A DNA stretch of 64,000 bases from Pogostemon cablin. Its lineage: Eukaryota; Streptophyta; Magnoliopsida; Lamiales; Lamiaceae. The stretch spans positions 28,162,028 through 28,226,027 of the forward strand of contig CM042966.1 in assembly GCA_023678885.1 (NCBI GenBank), written 5' to 3'. Below the pieces are notes generated by a model. That model was not told the DNA's origin, searched no databases, and saw only the letters and a list, made by a program, of their open reading frames with translations. A program made the translations under genes and the position numbers. This document shows, one piece after another, positions 1 to 12,417 of this stretch (positions are counted from its first letter, which is position 1; every line of letters begins with the position of its first letter).

Positions 1-194
1 TTTTTAACATGTGGCATAAGGTGGCATTTAAAATACACCATACAAATGACACGTCAGCACCGGACAGACCTTCAGCTGCCTGGTGGCTTAATTTGAAAAA
101 AACACTTAAGGTCGAGTACTTATTTATAAATATTGAAAAGTTTGGACTAATTTGCAATCGACGAAAAAGTCAGGACTTTTAACGCAATTAACCC
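1..194. repeat. Right part of a Mutator-like MITE (truncated by window edge)
   Basis: The right end reads inward from position 194 as GGGTTAATTGCG followed by a 'gtcctgac' block. This resembles both ends of the complete 278-bp element at 41548-41825. The GC-rich middle (about 50-105) also resembles the middle of that copy. The left end lies outside the window. The family assignment is by resemblance only. Confidence 0.45.
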
Positions 195-207
195 ATTATA
201 AAATGTA

Positions 208-490
208 CTCCCTCCTTCCCATACTTATGTTCACACTTTCCGTTTTCGTCCGTCTCACACTTATCTTTACCACCCAAAAAAGAAAACTTCATATTAACCA
301 ACAACCTCAAAAGTTATCTTAATTTCAAAAATATCACTCCCACCTAACACACATAACATACTTTATAATTTATTTATTACCTAAAAATATTACAATACCC
401 CTAAAAAACAATAAAGTTGGTAAAAAAAGCAACTTTTCTTAAACTTCATATTTTACAGTGTCGGTGAACTTAATTATGGGACGGAGGGAG
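208..490. mobile_element. Stowaway-type MITE (283 bp)
   Basis: The ends are inverted repeats of about 28 bp beginning CTCCCTCC(T/G)TCCCATA. The element is flanked by TA on both sides (206-207 and 491-492), the TA target duplication expected of Tc1/mariner-type MITEs. It has no coding capacity. The same family recurs degenerately at 46578 and near 57540. Confidence 0.8.
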
Positions 491-689
491 TATTATTAGA
501 AGTGGAAACAAAAAATTCAGAATTTAAGTTATATTTTGAAGTTATTGATTTGATTTAAATGTTATTTGTTTACTTAAAATTAATTTGAAATATAGACATA
601 ATAACACTCTCAGCTTCATCTTCAACAATGTGCATACTTTTTTCCCCTCTGTTCTACAATATTATAGTGTACCTAATAAAAACACCCTC

Positions 690-870
690 AATCCATTAGT
701 CATAAAACATATACTATTTTAATTCTAAAAATGACATTTACTTTTATTTATTACTTTAAAAGATTATATTACTCTTAAAAAGTAAAACAATATTAATTAA
801 ATAACAAATCTTCCTCAACTCCGTGCGTACAGTGATACTGCACATTTTTTTTAGGAACACGGGCTACAGT
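690..870. repeat. Duplicated intergenic segment, copy A, 5' part
   Basis: This stretch aligns with about 10570-11030. Shared blocks include 'ttttaattcta' plus 'aaatgacat' and 'gtgatactgcacatttttt'. The alignment breaks near 870 and resumes at 3190, so copy A carries about 2.3 kb of extra DNA relative to copy B. Confidence 0.6.
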
Positions 871-984
871 GCCCACTATCAAAAAATGACATTCAAAAAT
901 GTCCGGTGCAAAATAAAAAAAGCAAAAATGCCCACTTTTGAAAGTAAAAGACCCTGATACCCTTGGTTTGATGTAAAGAAGCAT

Positions 985-1334
985 GACTCGGTCTTTCCAT
1001 TCTTAAAATTACTCAATCTTTCAACACATATATTACTCGATCTTTCATTTTTAAAAATCACTTGGTCTTTTAACATATGTATCACTCGATCTTCCAGTTC
1101 TTAGATATCACTCGGTCTTTTCATTCTTAAAAATCACTCGATCTTTCAACACATGTATTATTCGGTCTTTCAGTTCTTAGATATCACTCGATCTTTCTAT
1201 TCTTAAAAATCACTCGATCTTTCAACACATGTATCACTCAATCTTTCCATTCTTAGATATCACTCGGTCTTTCAACACGCGTATCAATCGGTCTTTCAAT
1301 TTTTAAATACCACTCGATCTTTCAATTCTTAAAC
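985..1334. repeat. Minisatellite, about 14 copies of a 25-26 bp unit
   Basis: The core 'actcg(a/g)tctttc' recurs about every 25-26 bp from 985 to 1334. Two unit types tend to alternate, one ending 'aacacatgtat' and one ending 'attcttaaaaat' or 'gttcttagatat', which gives a 51-52 bp higher-order period. The short minus-strand open frame crossing it is a by-product of the repeat. Confidence 0.85.
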
Positions 1335-1917
1335 AGTTCTATCTATTTTGACTTTGAGAGTACGGTTTTATATGCTCGGTCATTTTTTTTTTGTTTTTGC
1401 GTAAATTCTACTCAATCATTTCTTAAGACCGAGTAAAACATAAATCATGTTTTTGTTTTCTAAAATCCGACTAACATTTTCAGAGGGTGTTATAGTAAAT
1501 TTATATAAAAATTGGGTAGATTTAATTATTGAGTGTTGTTATTTATACACTCTTCTTTATTTAATAAACCTCTTTTATTAAATACATATCCCTTTAAATT
1601 TTTATTTTTTTATTTTATTAAATAAACATCCCTAAAATTATCAAAATACCTTTGTAAAATTAAAAGGTACACACCCCGCGGATTTAAGGTCATCAAATAT
1701 GATTAGCTTTTCACAACACATATCATCATTAAACATAAAGCAAAGTTAATCCATTCATTAATATAAAGGAGATTTTTCATATAAGGATCCAATTTTTAAT
1801 TTATGTCTCAATTTTATACTTCATTTTAGAAATGTCTTATTTGAAGGCTCAATTTTACCTTTTTTTTCTCAAATTAAGGTCTGTCGTAATTTTTTTTTAA
1901 TTCAATACTCCCTCCGT

Positions 1918-2133
1918 CCCTCATTAAGAGAGTCTTTTATTTTTTGGCACATGGATTAAGGAGTATTATTATTTAATGTGTAGTGGGTGTTATATTAGTG
2001 GGAGTGTGGGTCTCATATTTTAATTGTATTAGTGGGTGTGTGTGGGTCTCATGTGTGTAAAAAGGGAAAGGGGACTCTTTGAGTGGGACGACCAAAATGG
2101 AAAAAAGATCCCCTTTAAAGGGGACGGAGGGAG
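1918..2133. mobile_element. Stowaway-type MITE (216 bp)
   Basis: It begins CTCCCTCCGTCCC and ends GGGACGGAGGGAG, with TA on both sides. The interior carries the 'gtagtgggtgttatattagtggg' type block found in other copies in the window (for example 18732-18953). Confidence 0.85.
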
Positions 2134-2824
2134 TACATATTATAAAATAATATAAAATATTAATAAAAATAACATATATTTAATTTTATGATTTGATTTT
2201 AAGGTGTATAATAATATTTTTAAATTATTTTGTATGACTTGAAATGAAAATATAAATTTCATGATAAGTATTAAAATGAGAAAAAAAATAATAAATATAA
2301 AAAACTAGGTCTTAATTTGAGAAAAGAAACTAAATTTAAATCTTAATTTAAAACACTTATAAATTTCATGATAAGTATTATTTTTAAGTCTTATTTTGAG
2401 ACCTAAACTATAAATTAGTTTTTGAAAATCTCATAAATTTGGAAAAAAATGTTTGTTTCCTCATCATTACAATTCAATCAGCTGCCAAATATACTATGAT
2501 GCAAAAAATTAGGGTGATTCTGTGGTGCACCCGATGCACGTACGATTAATGGGTTAAAAGTAGGCGGAGTGAGTGGTTTTTTTAAAAAAAAAATAGTTAT
2601 TTTATTTTATTTAATGGTAAAGATCGAATTAAAATATAATCTAACGGTTAAGATCGTTTAGATGCACAGCAGTCTGACTCAAAAATTATTATAGTAGAAA
2701 TAAGAACAACAGATTACGCATCAATCCTTCTTAAAAAAATATGATAATGTAGATTGCAAATTAACAATCATTTTTCTTCTCAAAAAACAAAGGAATTAGC
2801 CACATCTTCAGCTTCCTCTTCATC
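2134..2824. other. Intergenic, no gene seen
   Basis: AT-rich sequence lying inside the extra DNA of duplicated copy A. A 'gtggtgcaccc' motif near 2520 and a 'gatgcacagcag' near 2660 are weakly reminiscent of the GGTGCACC-ended repeat at 9550. I saw no coding signal. Confidence 0.4.
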
Positions 2825-3055
2825 ATGTTCATCATCTTCCTCATCACCTGCACGGAGATCACGATCGTGTGCTCTTCTATTTTCAACTGTTCAGTGAGGA
2901 CTGTCCGACTCGTCGGTGTTGTACTTATTTTTCTCGGCGGCGTTTTACTTCTTCACGAAGCTAGAGATCACCAAGTCCGATTTCAAAGCTCTATATTTGA
3001 CTACATGTTGATTGCTTCATATGCATTTTTAAAAATAAATATTTTAATTATTTAA
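2825..3055 (+). CDS. Doubtful small membrane-protein-like open frame
   Basis: This is a 76-codon open frame with two hydrophobic stretches (about residues 2-20 and 28-43), less AT-rich than its surroundings. The coding-looking part stops around residue 64 and then runs into AT-rich DNA. I do not recognise a family. It could be a captured or broken first exon, or chance. The ATG follows a C/T-rich 'cttcagcttcctcttcatc' leader. Confidence 0.18.
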   Translation: MFIIFLITCTEITIVCSSIFNCSVRTVRLVGVVLIFLGGVLLLHEARDHQVRFQSSIFDYMLIASYAFLKINILII

Positions 3056-3467
3056 TAAGGGATGTGTATTTAATGAGAGGTGATATGCTGATAAGATAAG
3101 CCTTAATTATTTTAGTTAAAGTGGGCATTTCTGAATTTTCAAAATTCAAATTGGGCAACAAAACCCATTTCTTTTTTCTTTTTGTTTAACAGATGGAGTA
3201 ATAAAATTTTAAAAATAAATATATTTAAAATTAAAAAAAGAGTAAATTCCAATACGAAAGTATAAAGAAATAATTGAAGCAACAAGCATAGCCTGCAAAT
3301 AGAAAGGTTATATGGGCATCACGAAAATATATGATGGTGACGTAGAAAATTAATGTTATGAAGAGAAGTAGATGTGTACGTGCTACAAAGCCTGCCATTT
3401 TTGTCCGCACCTTAAATTCATGATAAATTCGTATGATTGGTAGGACATATTAAAGTATAATAATTAC

Positions 3468-3561
3468 TACTTCCTCCATATCTCCCATATTGCACGTTTA
3501 TTATAATTTTTGTGATAGTTTTATGTAATCAAACGATGCAGTTTGATCGGGACGGAAGGAG
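3468..3561. mobile_element. Very short MITE (about 95 bp)
   Basis: The ends are CTTCCTCCAT... and ...GGGACGGAAGGAG. It is the same family as 44042-44134: both contain 'caaacgatgcagtttga' just inside the right end. At about 95 bp it is unusually small. Confidence 0.7.
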
Positions 3562-3627
3562 TATATCGATAAAATATGTTTATTAATTATCAAAATATAT
3601 CTTTTTAAAGTATGATAATAAATAATA

Positions 3628-3881
3628 CTCCCTCCGTCCCACAAAAGATTGCACCCCCAATTCCGGTACGGAGATTAAGGAAGTGATAACTTTTTGGGGT
3701 ATAATAGTATTTTTTGTAATAAATGAATGATAAAGTATGTTAGGTAAAGATGATTTTTTTTAAAATAAAGTGTATGGGGAAGGGTCATTGTTTTTTACTT
3801 TCTGCTTTTTAAGGAAATTTGCAAACTTTTGTGGGACTGCCCAAAATGAAAAGTGTGTCATCTGAAATGAGACGGGGTGAG
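3628..3881. mobile_element. Stowaway-type MITE (254 bp)
   Basis: The left end is CTCCCTCCGTCCCAC; the right end is degenerate (gagacggggtgag). TA flanks both sides. The right part matches the orphan right end at about 40328-40363. Confidence 0.7.
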
Positions 3882-3911
3882 TATATTAAAATATGATTCT
3901 AGATTATTATA

Positions 3912-4110
3912 CTCCCTCCGTCCGCCCGAAAGGGTGTCATTTATTTTTTATACATGAATTAAGAAATATTATTATTTAATATGTAGTTAGTTGTTATATT
4001 ATTAAGGTGTGTGGACCCCATATTTTAGATGTATTAATGATGTGTGTGTCCATATGTATAAAAAAAAGAAATGAGATCTTTTGGGATGGATTTCCAAAAC
4101 AACAAAATGA
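3912..4110. mobile_element. MITE with decayed right end
   Basis: It starts CTCCCTCCGTCCGCCC after TA and carries the family interior ('atgtagttagttgttatatta'). The right inverted repeat is decayed around 4085-4110. Confidence 0.5.
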
Positions 4111-5290
4111 AATCCTTGCCAGAGATAATTGTATAATTCACTACAAACACAATTTAACTATTAATAAATATTTTTTACCTATATAATAAACATACTTTCA
4201 CAATGAGTCGTTGCGGGCTAACGGCTCACTATCCGTCTCTTATCCATCCGTTTCACACACCTAAATTTATTAGGTTACTCAAAGTTGCAGCACCAAGTAA
4301 CGTAGCTCATGTATTACATACACAACATGATTTTTGTTTGAAACTGATTTAGTGTCTGAAAGAATGTGATTTCAAGTTCCCAACTCCCTTTCTAATTTTG
4401 TAGTCAAGCATTTACCTCCTCAAGTTGGAGCAAGTTTGTGGTGGATCATGTAATAAAATAAGTTTTGTAAATCAGATAAAAATAAGATTCACTTATATTT
4501 TTATTAAAAGTTGTTACATGATAAAAAAAAATTGATCGATATTAGTCTTACGAAATCTTTCCGTGAAAAGATCTACACAAAATTTTGTCATTAAATATAA
4601 TTTAATTATAAAATTATACTATCCTCGTTTCACATCATCTTTCACGTCAATTGTTTTATGTTATTTTAGAAAGAAAGAAAAAATGCTTAATTTTATTCAT
4701 GTTTGTAGTAATTTGATATTTACTTCCTTTATTTTATTCTAGTAATAAATAAAACAAAGTATATTATATGTACTAGAAAAATTATGCAAAATTTATAACT
4801 AAAATACACTTAAATTTTTTTTTTAAATTGAAAATTTATTTCTTATATATTAACAAGTAAGACAAATAATAAGAAAAGCAGTGAGTATAAATATAAAAAT
4901 TAAGGAATACATAAGAGTTAGATTGAAAACGATTTTTCAAAAGCAATAAAATTGGGTTGAAGAGAGAGGATCTTGCATGAAGACGACCCTACATCAACTC
5001 ATTAATTTGTTGTATTTTTTTTCTGTAATTCTGTCATATCAGGGGATAAAGTAGATACAAAATTAAATATAGACATAATAAGTCATGATTAAATACGTTA
5101 CTCCATCTATAATTTGCCCTAAAAGTATGAGCTTATATGTGTGTTGAGGAAATAACTTGTTCCCCTGGTTCAGGAAATATGCTTATTTAAATGACAAATG
5201 ATAGTACAAAACGCTCATACAATAAGATTTTTTTAAAAAAAATTGAATTAAAAATGGTCATTTGAATATTATATAATTAATAAAAATATA

Positions 5291-8200
5291 TATTCTTTTA
5301 AAACAAAATATTATAATGATCTTGAACATTTTGTGCATTTGGATCCACAAGAAACCAATTCATAGTTGCATAACTTCTAAATTTACACAAAAATTTTCTT
5401 AAAATTGAAGTATTTGAACATAGAAAAAGTTTTCAAACCATGTGACAAAATGCACGCGTTTTAAATGAAATTGGTTTAACCTTTTATTTTGGAATGAAAT
5501 CCGAATAAAATTGAAAATTTGACACAGAAATAGAAATCTTAGGACATTTTTTTTAATAAAGTAAAAATGTCTCGATTTTAACTCGTGCTAACCGTTCTTT
5601 ATTGTAAGTGTGGAGTTTGAAGCATAATTAATGAGGTTTTACTTGAGGCTAAAACTTACGTGCCCTTGCGACACCGTCCCCCTAAATCCTGTATTTTTTA
5701 AGATATACTCATTTATATTAAATGATATATTAATATAAGAACTTGTACCCTTTATTTCTTAAAAATAATTGAATATTTGTAAATTCTAATTTTTCGATTA
5801 AACTGATTCAGTCATTTAAATCTCGAATTTATTCTTCTATCGGTTGGATATTCGATTTGATTAAAGCATTTGTTAAAACTTCGCAAAATAACCAAAGGGA
5901 GGATTACTACTAGGTACATTAAAAAAATTCTTAATTATTATGAGATACAAACATGCAAAAGTATTACTAATAACTACATAAATATATAGTGATATTCTAA
6001 TATTACTCTTACACATGTGCTACACATAAATGTTTGTGTGCAACAAAAGTTCGTGTGCAGTAAAAGTGTTTGCAGTAAAAAAACTGTGTGCAGTAAAAAG
6101 TGTTTGTAGCAAAAAAGTGTGGTGGTCCGGCGGTAGTCCGGTGGAACTCCGGCGGCGGCAGCAGCGGTCCGGCGACTTTCCGATGGCCGGCCGACAGTCC
6201 GGCGATGGCAGCAGCTGTTCGGCGACTTTTCCAGCGACCGGCCAGAGCTGGCTGTGGGTGAGGGTTTAGGGTTTGTGGTTTAAAAGTGTATGAGTTTAGA
6301 GTTATATTTTGTATTTTATTTTAATATTTTGTATGTGACAGTAATTTTTTTAAATCAATATATTTTATAGTAATTAGGGGTACAAAATATATATCTATGA
6401 GTAAATTTTCCATAACGAAATGAGTAAAATTTTATAGCTATTACTATCTTATTTATTGTGGTTTGGGAATAAAATAATTATTACTCGTTATATTATTTAT
6501 TTTCACTTTTTATATTTTTCATATAAAATTTAAGGTTATTCTTATAACCGGTGCAACTATAGATTATCGGGTAATTTTTTTAGAGGTAATTATTTTTATT
6601 TTTTAAATTTTTAATTATTTTATTTGATCAAAGATTGTTATTAATTTAGCTTGTTCCTATTGACTAGGTGCACGAGTACTCTAAGTGTACCCTAGTTGAC
6701 TCTAAAATTTAGGAACACCTTTTAAAAATAACAATATATGCATTGTTACAATATTATTTTAAATTTTCACTTACTTACACACTTAATCCAATGATTAAAT
6801 AATTTTATATGGATGATATTTGTATGAACTGTTATTGTAAGGCTATTTTTCTTTTTCTTGATTTTATTTTATCACTTTTTATTTATATTATAAATTATTC
6901 ATAAAATATTTTTTATTTATATTATAAATTATTCATAAAATAATTTAAATGATTATTATTTTTTATTAATTGAATATCATATTAAAATGTTATAATTTTT
7001 TCCGTCTCATAAAAATACTAGTGTGTATCATTTCATAATACTTCTAACTAAATAATTCAAATATATTATATCCTTTTAATTTACATTGTATCCTTAAAAG
7101 TAGTGGGTTTGGGTTTGGGTATGGTCTATGGTACGAAATTTTTTAAAAATTCATATTAAAGTACGGTATAAATTTTTATAAATAGAAAATCCGGTATCAC
7201 ATCGAAATTGGGTATAATAACGGTACAATTTTTTTATAATTTGATACGATTAATTACGGATTTTGGTTGCATTCGGATCAGTACGATAAGAATCGGTGCG
7301 GCCCCACCACCGAAAGGAGTATTTATAATTGATTTTTCGGTTTTGTACTATTAATTCGGGTTTCAATACAGTGTATCAAATGATATCTAAATTTATATAT
7401 TTTAGTTTGATTTGATTCAGAAAAGTCATATAGTTAACAAATTTTTTTCAATTTGAATCTTTTGAATTCTGTTTTTGCACGAATTCATTAATATCCCACA
7501 ATTTTGATATATTTATCACGTTTACCTTATGCATAAATGAATCAATTTCAATGGATTTTACTTGTATAAAAAGTTTCAATTTCATAGTCGGTTGGTTGGC
7601 CCATTTCGATCAATCAAAGTTATTCTATTGGTTGACTGGACCTCCATTTATTTTCTTTTATGGGCTTAATAACTTATTTATTTTATTATATGACACATTA
7701 TTTAGAGGAAAATCTCATTTTCACCCCTTCGACTCTTGTGGTGTTATTAAAACAATTTATTAAAGAAAAGTCTCACATTGCCCCATTTTCAATATACATC
7801 ACAATTTTTAAAATTTTTTTTTTGGTCAAAGTATTTTCTCTAGAAGAAAAGAAAATAAAGAAAGAAATATGAAAATTACTTTCTTCTCATTATGAAAATT
7901 TATATACTCCATATTTTATTTGAATTTATCTTTGATGTTTTAAGAGAGTTAAATTTTATTTGTTATAAAGAAATATAAATAAAATCTGATATCTCCTTTA
8001 ATAAAGAAAAAATTACAAAGTGTGTATTGTGTGCAATTGTGAAACCTCTTTTTAGTTATGAATAAAAAATTATATTATATTATAGAAATTAAAATTATGT
8101 CCTAATAGTAAATTCTAAACTAATTATGGTAAGAGCTTGCCTTTTTTACCTTGTTGTACGGTAATTTTATTGAAATTATTTTTTAGTAGATAAAAAATTA

Positions 8201-9000
8201 CTTTTTAAAGTAATGAGTACTTTTTTAAATGAAAATTATTATTATCTCAATTCTAAATAGAATAAATAAAGGCTTGCGAGCCGCAAACAACAAAAGCTCT
8301 TTTCATTAATAGATACACAAGATCGACCATCAACAACAGTTATTATACCCTAATATGCATTATCATTCTTCCAAATATGCATCATCCTACATTCCAACTC
8401 ACGAAGAAATAATATATTTAATTTTCATATATATAAATAATAATAAATAATAGGGCATCCACTTGGTGGTTGATGTAGACTGTTGCCATTTAATAATGGG
8501 GCTTGCAATGATGAAAAAGACAATTATATGCAGAGAAATCCAACTATAAAGTTTAAATAACTAAAAGCTCTATAAGTACTTTGATATAACTAAAACATAA
8601 TATGAATAATACTAAGTTGCTAATGATGATTTCTTTACAATAATTTATATTTTAAAAAATATTTAAATCGTTGCATGATAAATATTATTCATCTATAAAC
8701 ATTGTTTAATTACTATCGTTGTATCGCGAATTTCCAAAAATAAGAATTACTAAATGTTATTAAAAGAAAAATATATAGTTTATCAGACAATTTTTAATTT
8801 AATTTCACATTAAACAAATTACATTGAATAAAAATTTTAATTATTTTGAAAATTTTCAATGATTTGTGTGAGACCGTCTCAAGAAATACCCTTCGTAAGA
8901 CGAATAAGAAGTAATAATCTTTATAATGAAAAATGATACCCATTGTTATGTTACTGTGAATTATTTCGTGAATAATCTTATACTCCATATACTAATTACG
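5291..9000. other. Intergenic AT-rich stretch, no gene seen
   Basis: It contains a short GC-rich block at 6012-6270 (listed separately). A decayed 'ggtacggt/cggttttg' repeat at about 7090-7400 resembles the GGTTCGG-rich hAT-like elements elsewhere. Everything else is AT-rich with many stops. The open frames around 7551-7872 show no recognisable protein. Confidence 0.5.
6012..6270. repeat. GC-rich 'ccggcg' repeat block
   Basis: A run of imperfect 'gtgtgcagtaaaa' repeats (6033-6105) leads into about 130 bp of CCGGCG/GGCAGCAG-rich sequence in an otherwise AT-rich region. A 79-codon plus-strand frame (6030-6269) spans it but reads as low-complexity Arg/Ser/Gly and is unlikely to be a gene. It may be a remnant of a transposon that captured exonic DNA. 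Confidence 0.4.
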
Positions 9001-9002
9001 AA

Positions 9003-9250
9003 TACGCTGTTATAAATGCTTTTTAAAAGTATGAGGTGTCGCGACGTGGTTAATTGTCATATGTTTTTTATTTTTTGTTTAATATCACTTATATATTCTT
9101 TCTACTTTTATTTATTTATTTATATATTTATTATTATTATTATTCAATACGCTGCTATAAATAACTTTTTAAAAGTGTGAGGTGTCGCGACGTAGTTAAT
9201 TGTCGTATATTTTTTATTTTTTATTTTAATATCACGTATATAATATCTCT
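9003..9250. repeat. Direct duplication of about 135-145 bp
   Basis: Two adjacent copies start at about 9003 and 9146. Both contain 'tacgctg(t/c)tataaat', 'gaggtgtcgcgacgt' and 'gttaattgtc'. Copies differ by substitutions and small indels. No coding signal. Confidence 0.75.
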
Positions 9251-9549
9251 ACTTTTTATTATTTTTATTATTCATGTATATCTTTAAATCATATATATCC
9301 ATAAATTAAATATCACCTTTAATCATATTTTTTTGATTGGTTAGGAATAGATAATTAAGTCAATCAATAAAAATATATACAACTAATTTTCTTATAAAAT
9401 TTTTAAACCGACAACGTAGCCTCAACATCACATCGGGTCAATTGAAAGAAACGAGTCACACATACTAATAATTTATTTTTTATTTTTATTCTTACTTGGT
9501 TAGAAATAGATAATTAAACAAATAAATAAAAGCATATCTTAAAAAATGT

Positions 9550-9907
9550 TGATATTAGGTGCACCCGGGTGCAAGGGTGTTCACTCATATGTGTATAATT
9601 TTTTATTCTATTTTGTATATATGTTATTCTATTTTGTATACGTGTTTCTTAATAATTATATATTTTTTTCACACTAAGTTTTTAATTAATTAAAAAAACT
9701 AGCATCCATATGTGTATAACTTTTTATTCAATAGTATACATATTTTTTAATAATTGTATATTTTTTAACTTAATTTTTCGTTAAAAAAAACTAAGAAATA
9801 AATTGTATACATTTTTGTTAATAATTGTATATGTTTTTTTATTTATATTTGTATAAATTTTTTAAAGTGAGTGCACCATATCTTATGGTGCACCTGGTTC
9901 ACCGTAT
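9550..9907. repeat. Repeat with GGTGCACC ends, copy 1
   Basis: The left side is 'gatattaggtgcacccgggt'; the right side contains 'gtgcacc' twice (about 9872-9895). The reverse complement of 26295-26530 matches both sides. The interior holds an internal duplication around 'atatgtgtata'. Probably a non-autonomous DNA transposon of unknown family. Confidence 0.5.
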
Positions 9908-10560
9908 AATTAGCCTCTTAAAAAATAAGTACTATATATATAGAGAAAATATTGGTTAATACACATAAATCACGCATACTAATTCCTTAGGATTATTCAT
10001 GTAGTATATAATATCTTCAAATTAAATAACACCTTTAATTACATTTTTTGATTGGTTAAGAATACTACTTTTATTTATTTATTTATTATTAGTATTATAT
10101 TATTATTCATGTATATATTTAAATCATATATTTATAAATTAAATATCATCTTTAATTATATTTTTTGATTGGTTATAATAATTCAACCGCGTATTACGCG
10201 GGAATCTGTACTCGTTTATAGTATAAATGAAAAGTAACATTTAAAAAGAAAAGTAATAATACCTTTAATAAAAAAACTAATTACATAAACATAAAATAAT
10301 TTTACCGTGAGATGGTCTCATACAATTCTGTACCTTGAGAAATACAATAAATTGTTTACTCTAAAAAGTAATAGAGTATGTAAACTAGGTTTATATAAGT
10401 GTTTGTGAAAATAAAAAATAAAGTAATAGTATGTGTTTTAGGTGAGAGCATGATAAATTTGAAATTTAAATTATTTTTAGATTATGAAAAGAAGAATTGT
10501 TTCCTTTTCGGAATGTATAGAACGAACAAATGTAGAAAAAGTGAAGGGTTATTTTGGAAT
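9908..10560. other. Intergenic, no gene seen
   Basis: AT-rich sequence with two degenerate copies of a 'cctttaatta(c/t)attttttgattggtt' motif (about 10030 and 10150). No coding signal. Confidence 0.4.
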
Positions 10561-10651
10561 GGAGAAAATATATTTTAATTCTACAAATGACATTAACATT
10601 TAACTCACATTTTATGTTTCACACTTGATTTATTATTTTAAAAAAAAATTA

Positions 10652-10938
10652 CTCCCTCCGTCCCAAGTATTTTTACCCACTTTTCATATTGGGTTGTCCC
10701 ACGTATTTTTACTCATTTCATTAATGGTAAAAATACATACGCATTACCTATTTTTTATAATCCCAACAACTTTAATTACTTTTTTACACTTTATTCATAA
10801 TTTCTAACAACTTTATTTATTTTTTCTTTTTAAATTGCTAATTTATCCCTACTTTTTCTTACAGTATATATTAAAAAAATAAAACATTTTAATCCCCGTG
10901 CCCGTACAAATTGGTGAAAATATCCGAGACAGAGGGAG
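10652..10938. mobile_element. Stowaway-type MITE with empty-site paralogue
   Basis: It begins CTCCCTCCGTCCC after TA and ends GACAGAGGGAG before TA. Copy A (about 745-775) lacks the element, so this is a direct presence/absence comparison within one window. It is the same family as the units at 62187-62570. Confidence 0.8.
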
Positions 10939-11214
10939 TACGTTACTTCTTAAAAGTAAAAAAAAATTAAATTAAAATACAAATTTTCCTCACCTCCGTA
11001 TTTTAAGTGATACTGCACATTTTTTGGAACAGGGTAATAAAATTTTGAAAATAAATATATTTAAAAAAGGAGAGTAAATTTTAGAAATAATTGAAGCAAC
11101 AAGTATAGCCTGCAAATAAAAAAGTTTTATGGGAATCACAAAAATATATAATGTTGTAGAAAATTAATGTTGTGAAGAAAAGTAGATGTGTACACAAAGC
11201 CTGCAATTTTTCTA

Positions 11215-12417
11215 TAAGGTGTACCTTACCATTAGAAGCCCCACCCAGAGGTGGATATAAGGGGGTACAATTGTACCCTAAAATAAAAAATAATATCTAT
11301 ATATAGTATGTAGTTACAATTGTACTCCAACAGTTTAGTGCTCCTAGCTTAACCCATGTTAAGGGTTCGATTCCCACAGCTTCTTTTCTCTTCTTTTTTA
11401 TATTAATGTATTATTATTTTATCAATAATTTATTTTATATTTTTCATTTATATATATGCACACTTTTGAAAATTGTCTCACCATCCTCTTCTTTTTTATA
11501 TTAATGCATTATTATTGTATCAATAATTTATTTTATATTTTTCATTTCTATATATGCCCACTTTTGGAAACTGTCTCACCATTACACTTTGTCAATCTCG
11601 TTATCCATTTTTCTTCTTAATATTTATATTATTTATTTATATTTTTTATTTATTTCATATTAATTATTTATCAAACATATGTACTTTTAATGTTATATAC
11701 TCCACCTTCTTTCTTTTTTTTTCATTTTTTTCTTTTTTTTTTCATTTTAAACCTTTTGTTTTTTTTTATCTTTCATTTTATCTAGCACTTAAATTATTAA
11801 TTAATTGCAACATAAATTTATATTCTATTCATTATTATTGTTCTAAATATGTGTTATAAATTTATGATAATAATATTTTTAATTGCTTTTTTTAAAAAAA
11901 AAAATTAGACAGTGTCAATAGTAATTATAATTTTTCCAATTATATTTATTTATTATAGGATTTTCAATATTAAAAATAAAATTTATAATTATATGTGAGT
12001 GAGGCTCTTGTGCTCCGGGGACATTGTACCCCTCTACAATTTTCGTGCCCCTTTGCATTTTTAACCCCTAGCAATACATAGAGTTAAATAAAATATGAAG
12101 GGGAAAGGTTGTGTTCCCATGGGGGCACGGTGTGTACTCGAGGACACACAAGTTTTTGTCATTATATGCCGTACCCCCAAATCTTATTTCCTGGATCCGC
12201 CCCTGCCCCCACCGCCCCTGCCCTGTGGATTGGTGGAGGAGGTAAATCGCAGGATGTACCTCAAGTGACTTATAGGGAGGGCTCACTATTTAACTTATGC
12301 TTGCAAGGGGCCAAATCCATGCCAAAGGCAGGATTCAAACCCTCACCCTGTCGCAACCAAGCTCAATTGGAATGCATTTTCACCTTCCCCTCTACCACTT
12401 GAGCAATGCCCTGGGGC
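11215..12417 (-). mobile_element. tRNA-derived SINE (minus), split by a hAT element
   Basis: On the minus strand the head carries a pol III A box (GCTCAAGTGGTAGAGG, about 12387-12403) and a B box (GGTTTGAATCC, about 12333-12343), typical of tRNA-derived SINEs. An 18-bp direct repeat with one mismatch flanks it: 11197-11214 and 12418-12435. Without the hAT insert and its duplicated site, the SINE is about 235 bp, like its sister at 49267-49492. The paralogous uninserted site is near 3388. Confidence 0.85.
11246..12205. mobile_element. hAT-type non-autonomous element (960 bp)
   Basis: The ends are inverted: left CAGAGGTGGAT, right (reverse complement) CAGGGGCGGAT, each followed by a GGGGGTAC block. 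It is flanked by 8-bp sites gccccacc (11238-11245) and cccccacc (12206-12213), 7 of 8 identical. CAGGG-type ends and 8-bp duplications are hAT features. A tRNA B-box-like 'gggttcgattccc' lies near 11365. The segment 12000-12150 resembles 27550-27745 in inverted form. No transposase frame. Confidence 0.8.

Larger units (their letters stand above)
3190..5290. repeat. Duplicated intergenic segment, copy A, main part
   Basis: It aligns collinearly with about 11030-14110. Long shared blocks include 'gaagcaacaag(c/t)atagcctgc' near 3276/11092, 'gaatgtgatttcaagttccc' near 4361/12930, and the stretch 4921-5240 against 13738-14060. It contains MITEs at 3468, 3628 and 3912. It has the uninterrupted version of the site where copy B carries a SINE (about 3388-3405). 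No gene was seen. Confidence 0.8.

Noticed and set aside
879..1085. Overlapping minus-strand open frames near 0.8-1.1 kb
   Set aside because: They run through the minisatellite and AT-rich flank; no protein features.
1000..1330. CRISPR array
   Set aside because: Direct repeats are contiguous with no unique spacers and the DNA is plant nuclear; it is a minisatellite.
6030..6269. 79-codon Arg/Gly/Ser-rich frame
   Set aside because: The frame is created by GC-rich 'ccggcg' repeats; low complexity and no homologous domain recognised.
11340..11380. tRNA gene suggested by 'gggttcgattccc'
   Set aside because: Only a B-box-like motif inside the hAT element; I could not pair an acceptor stem or a complete A box.
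12109..12402. 97-codon frame across the SINE
   Set aside because: Shadow of the SINE head and hAT end; the bases are explained by tRNA-like and terminal-repeat sequence.
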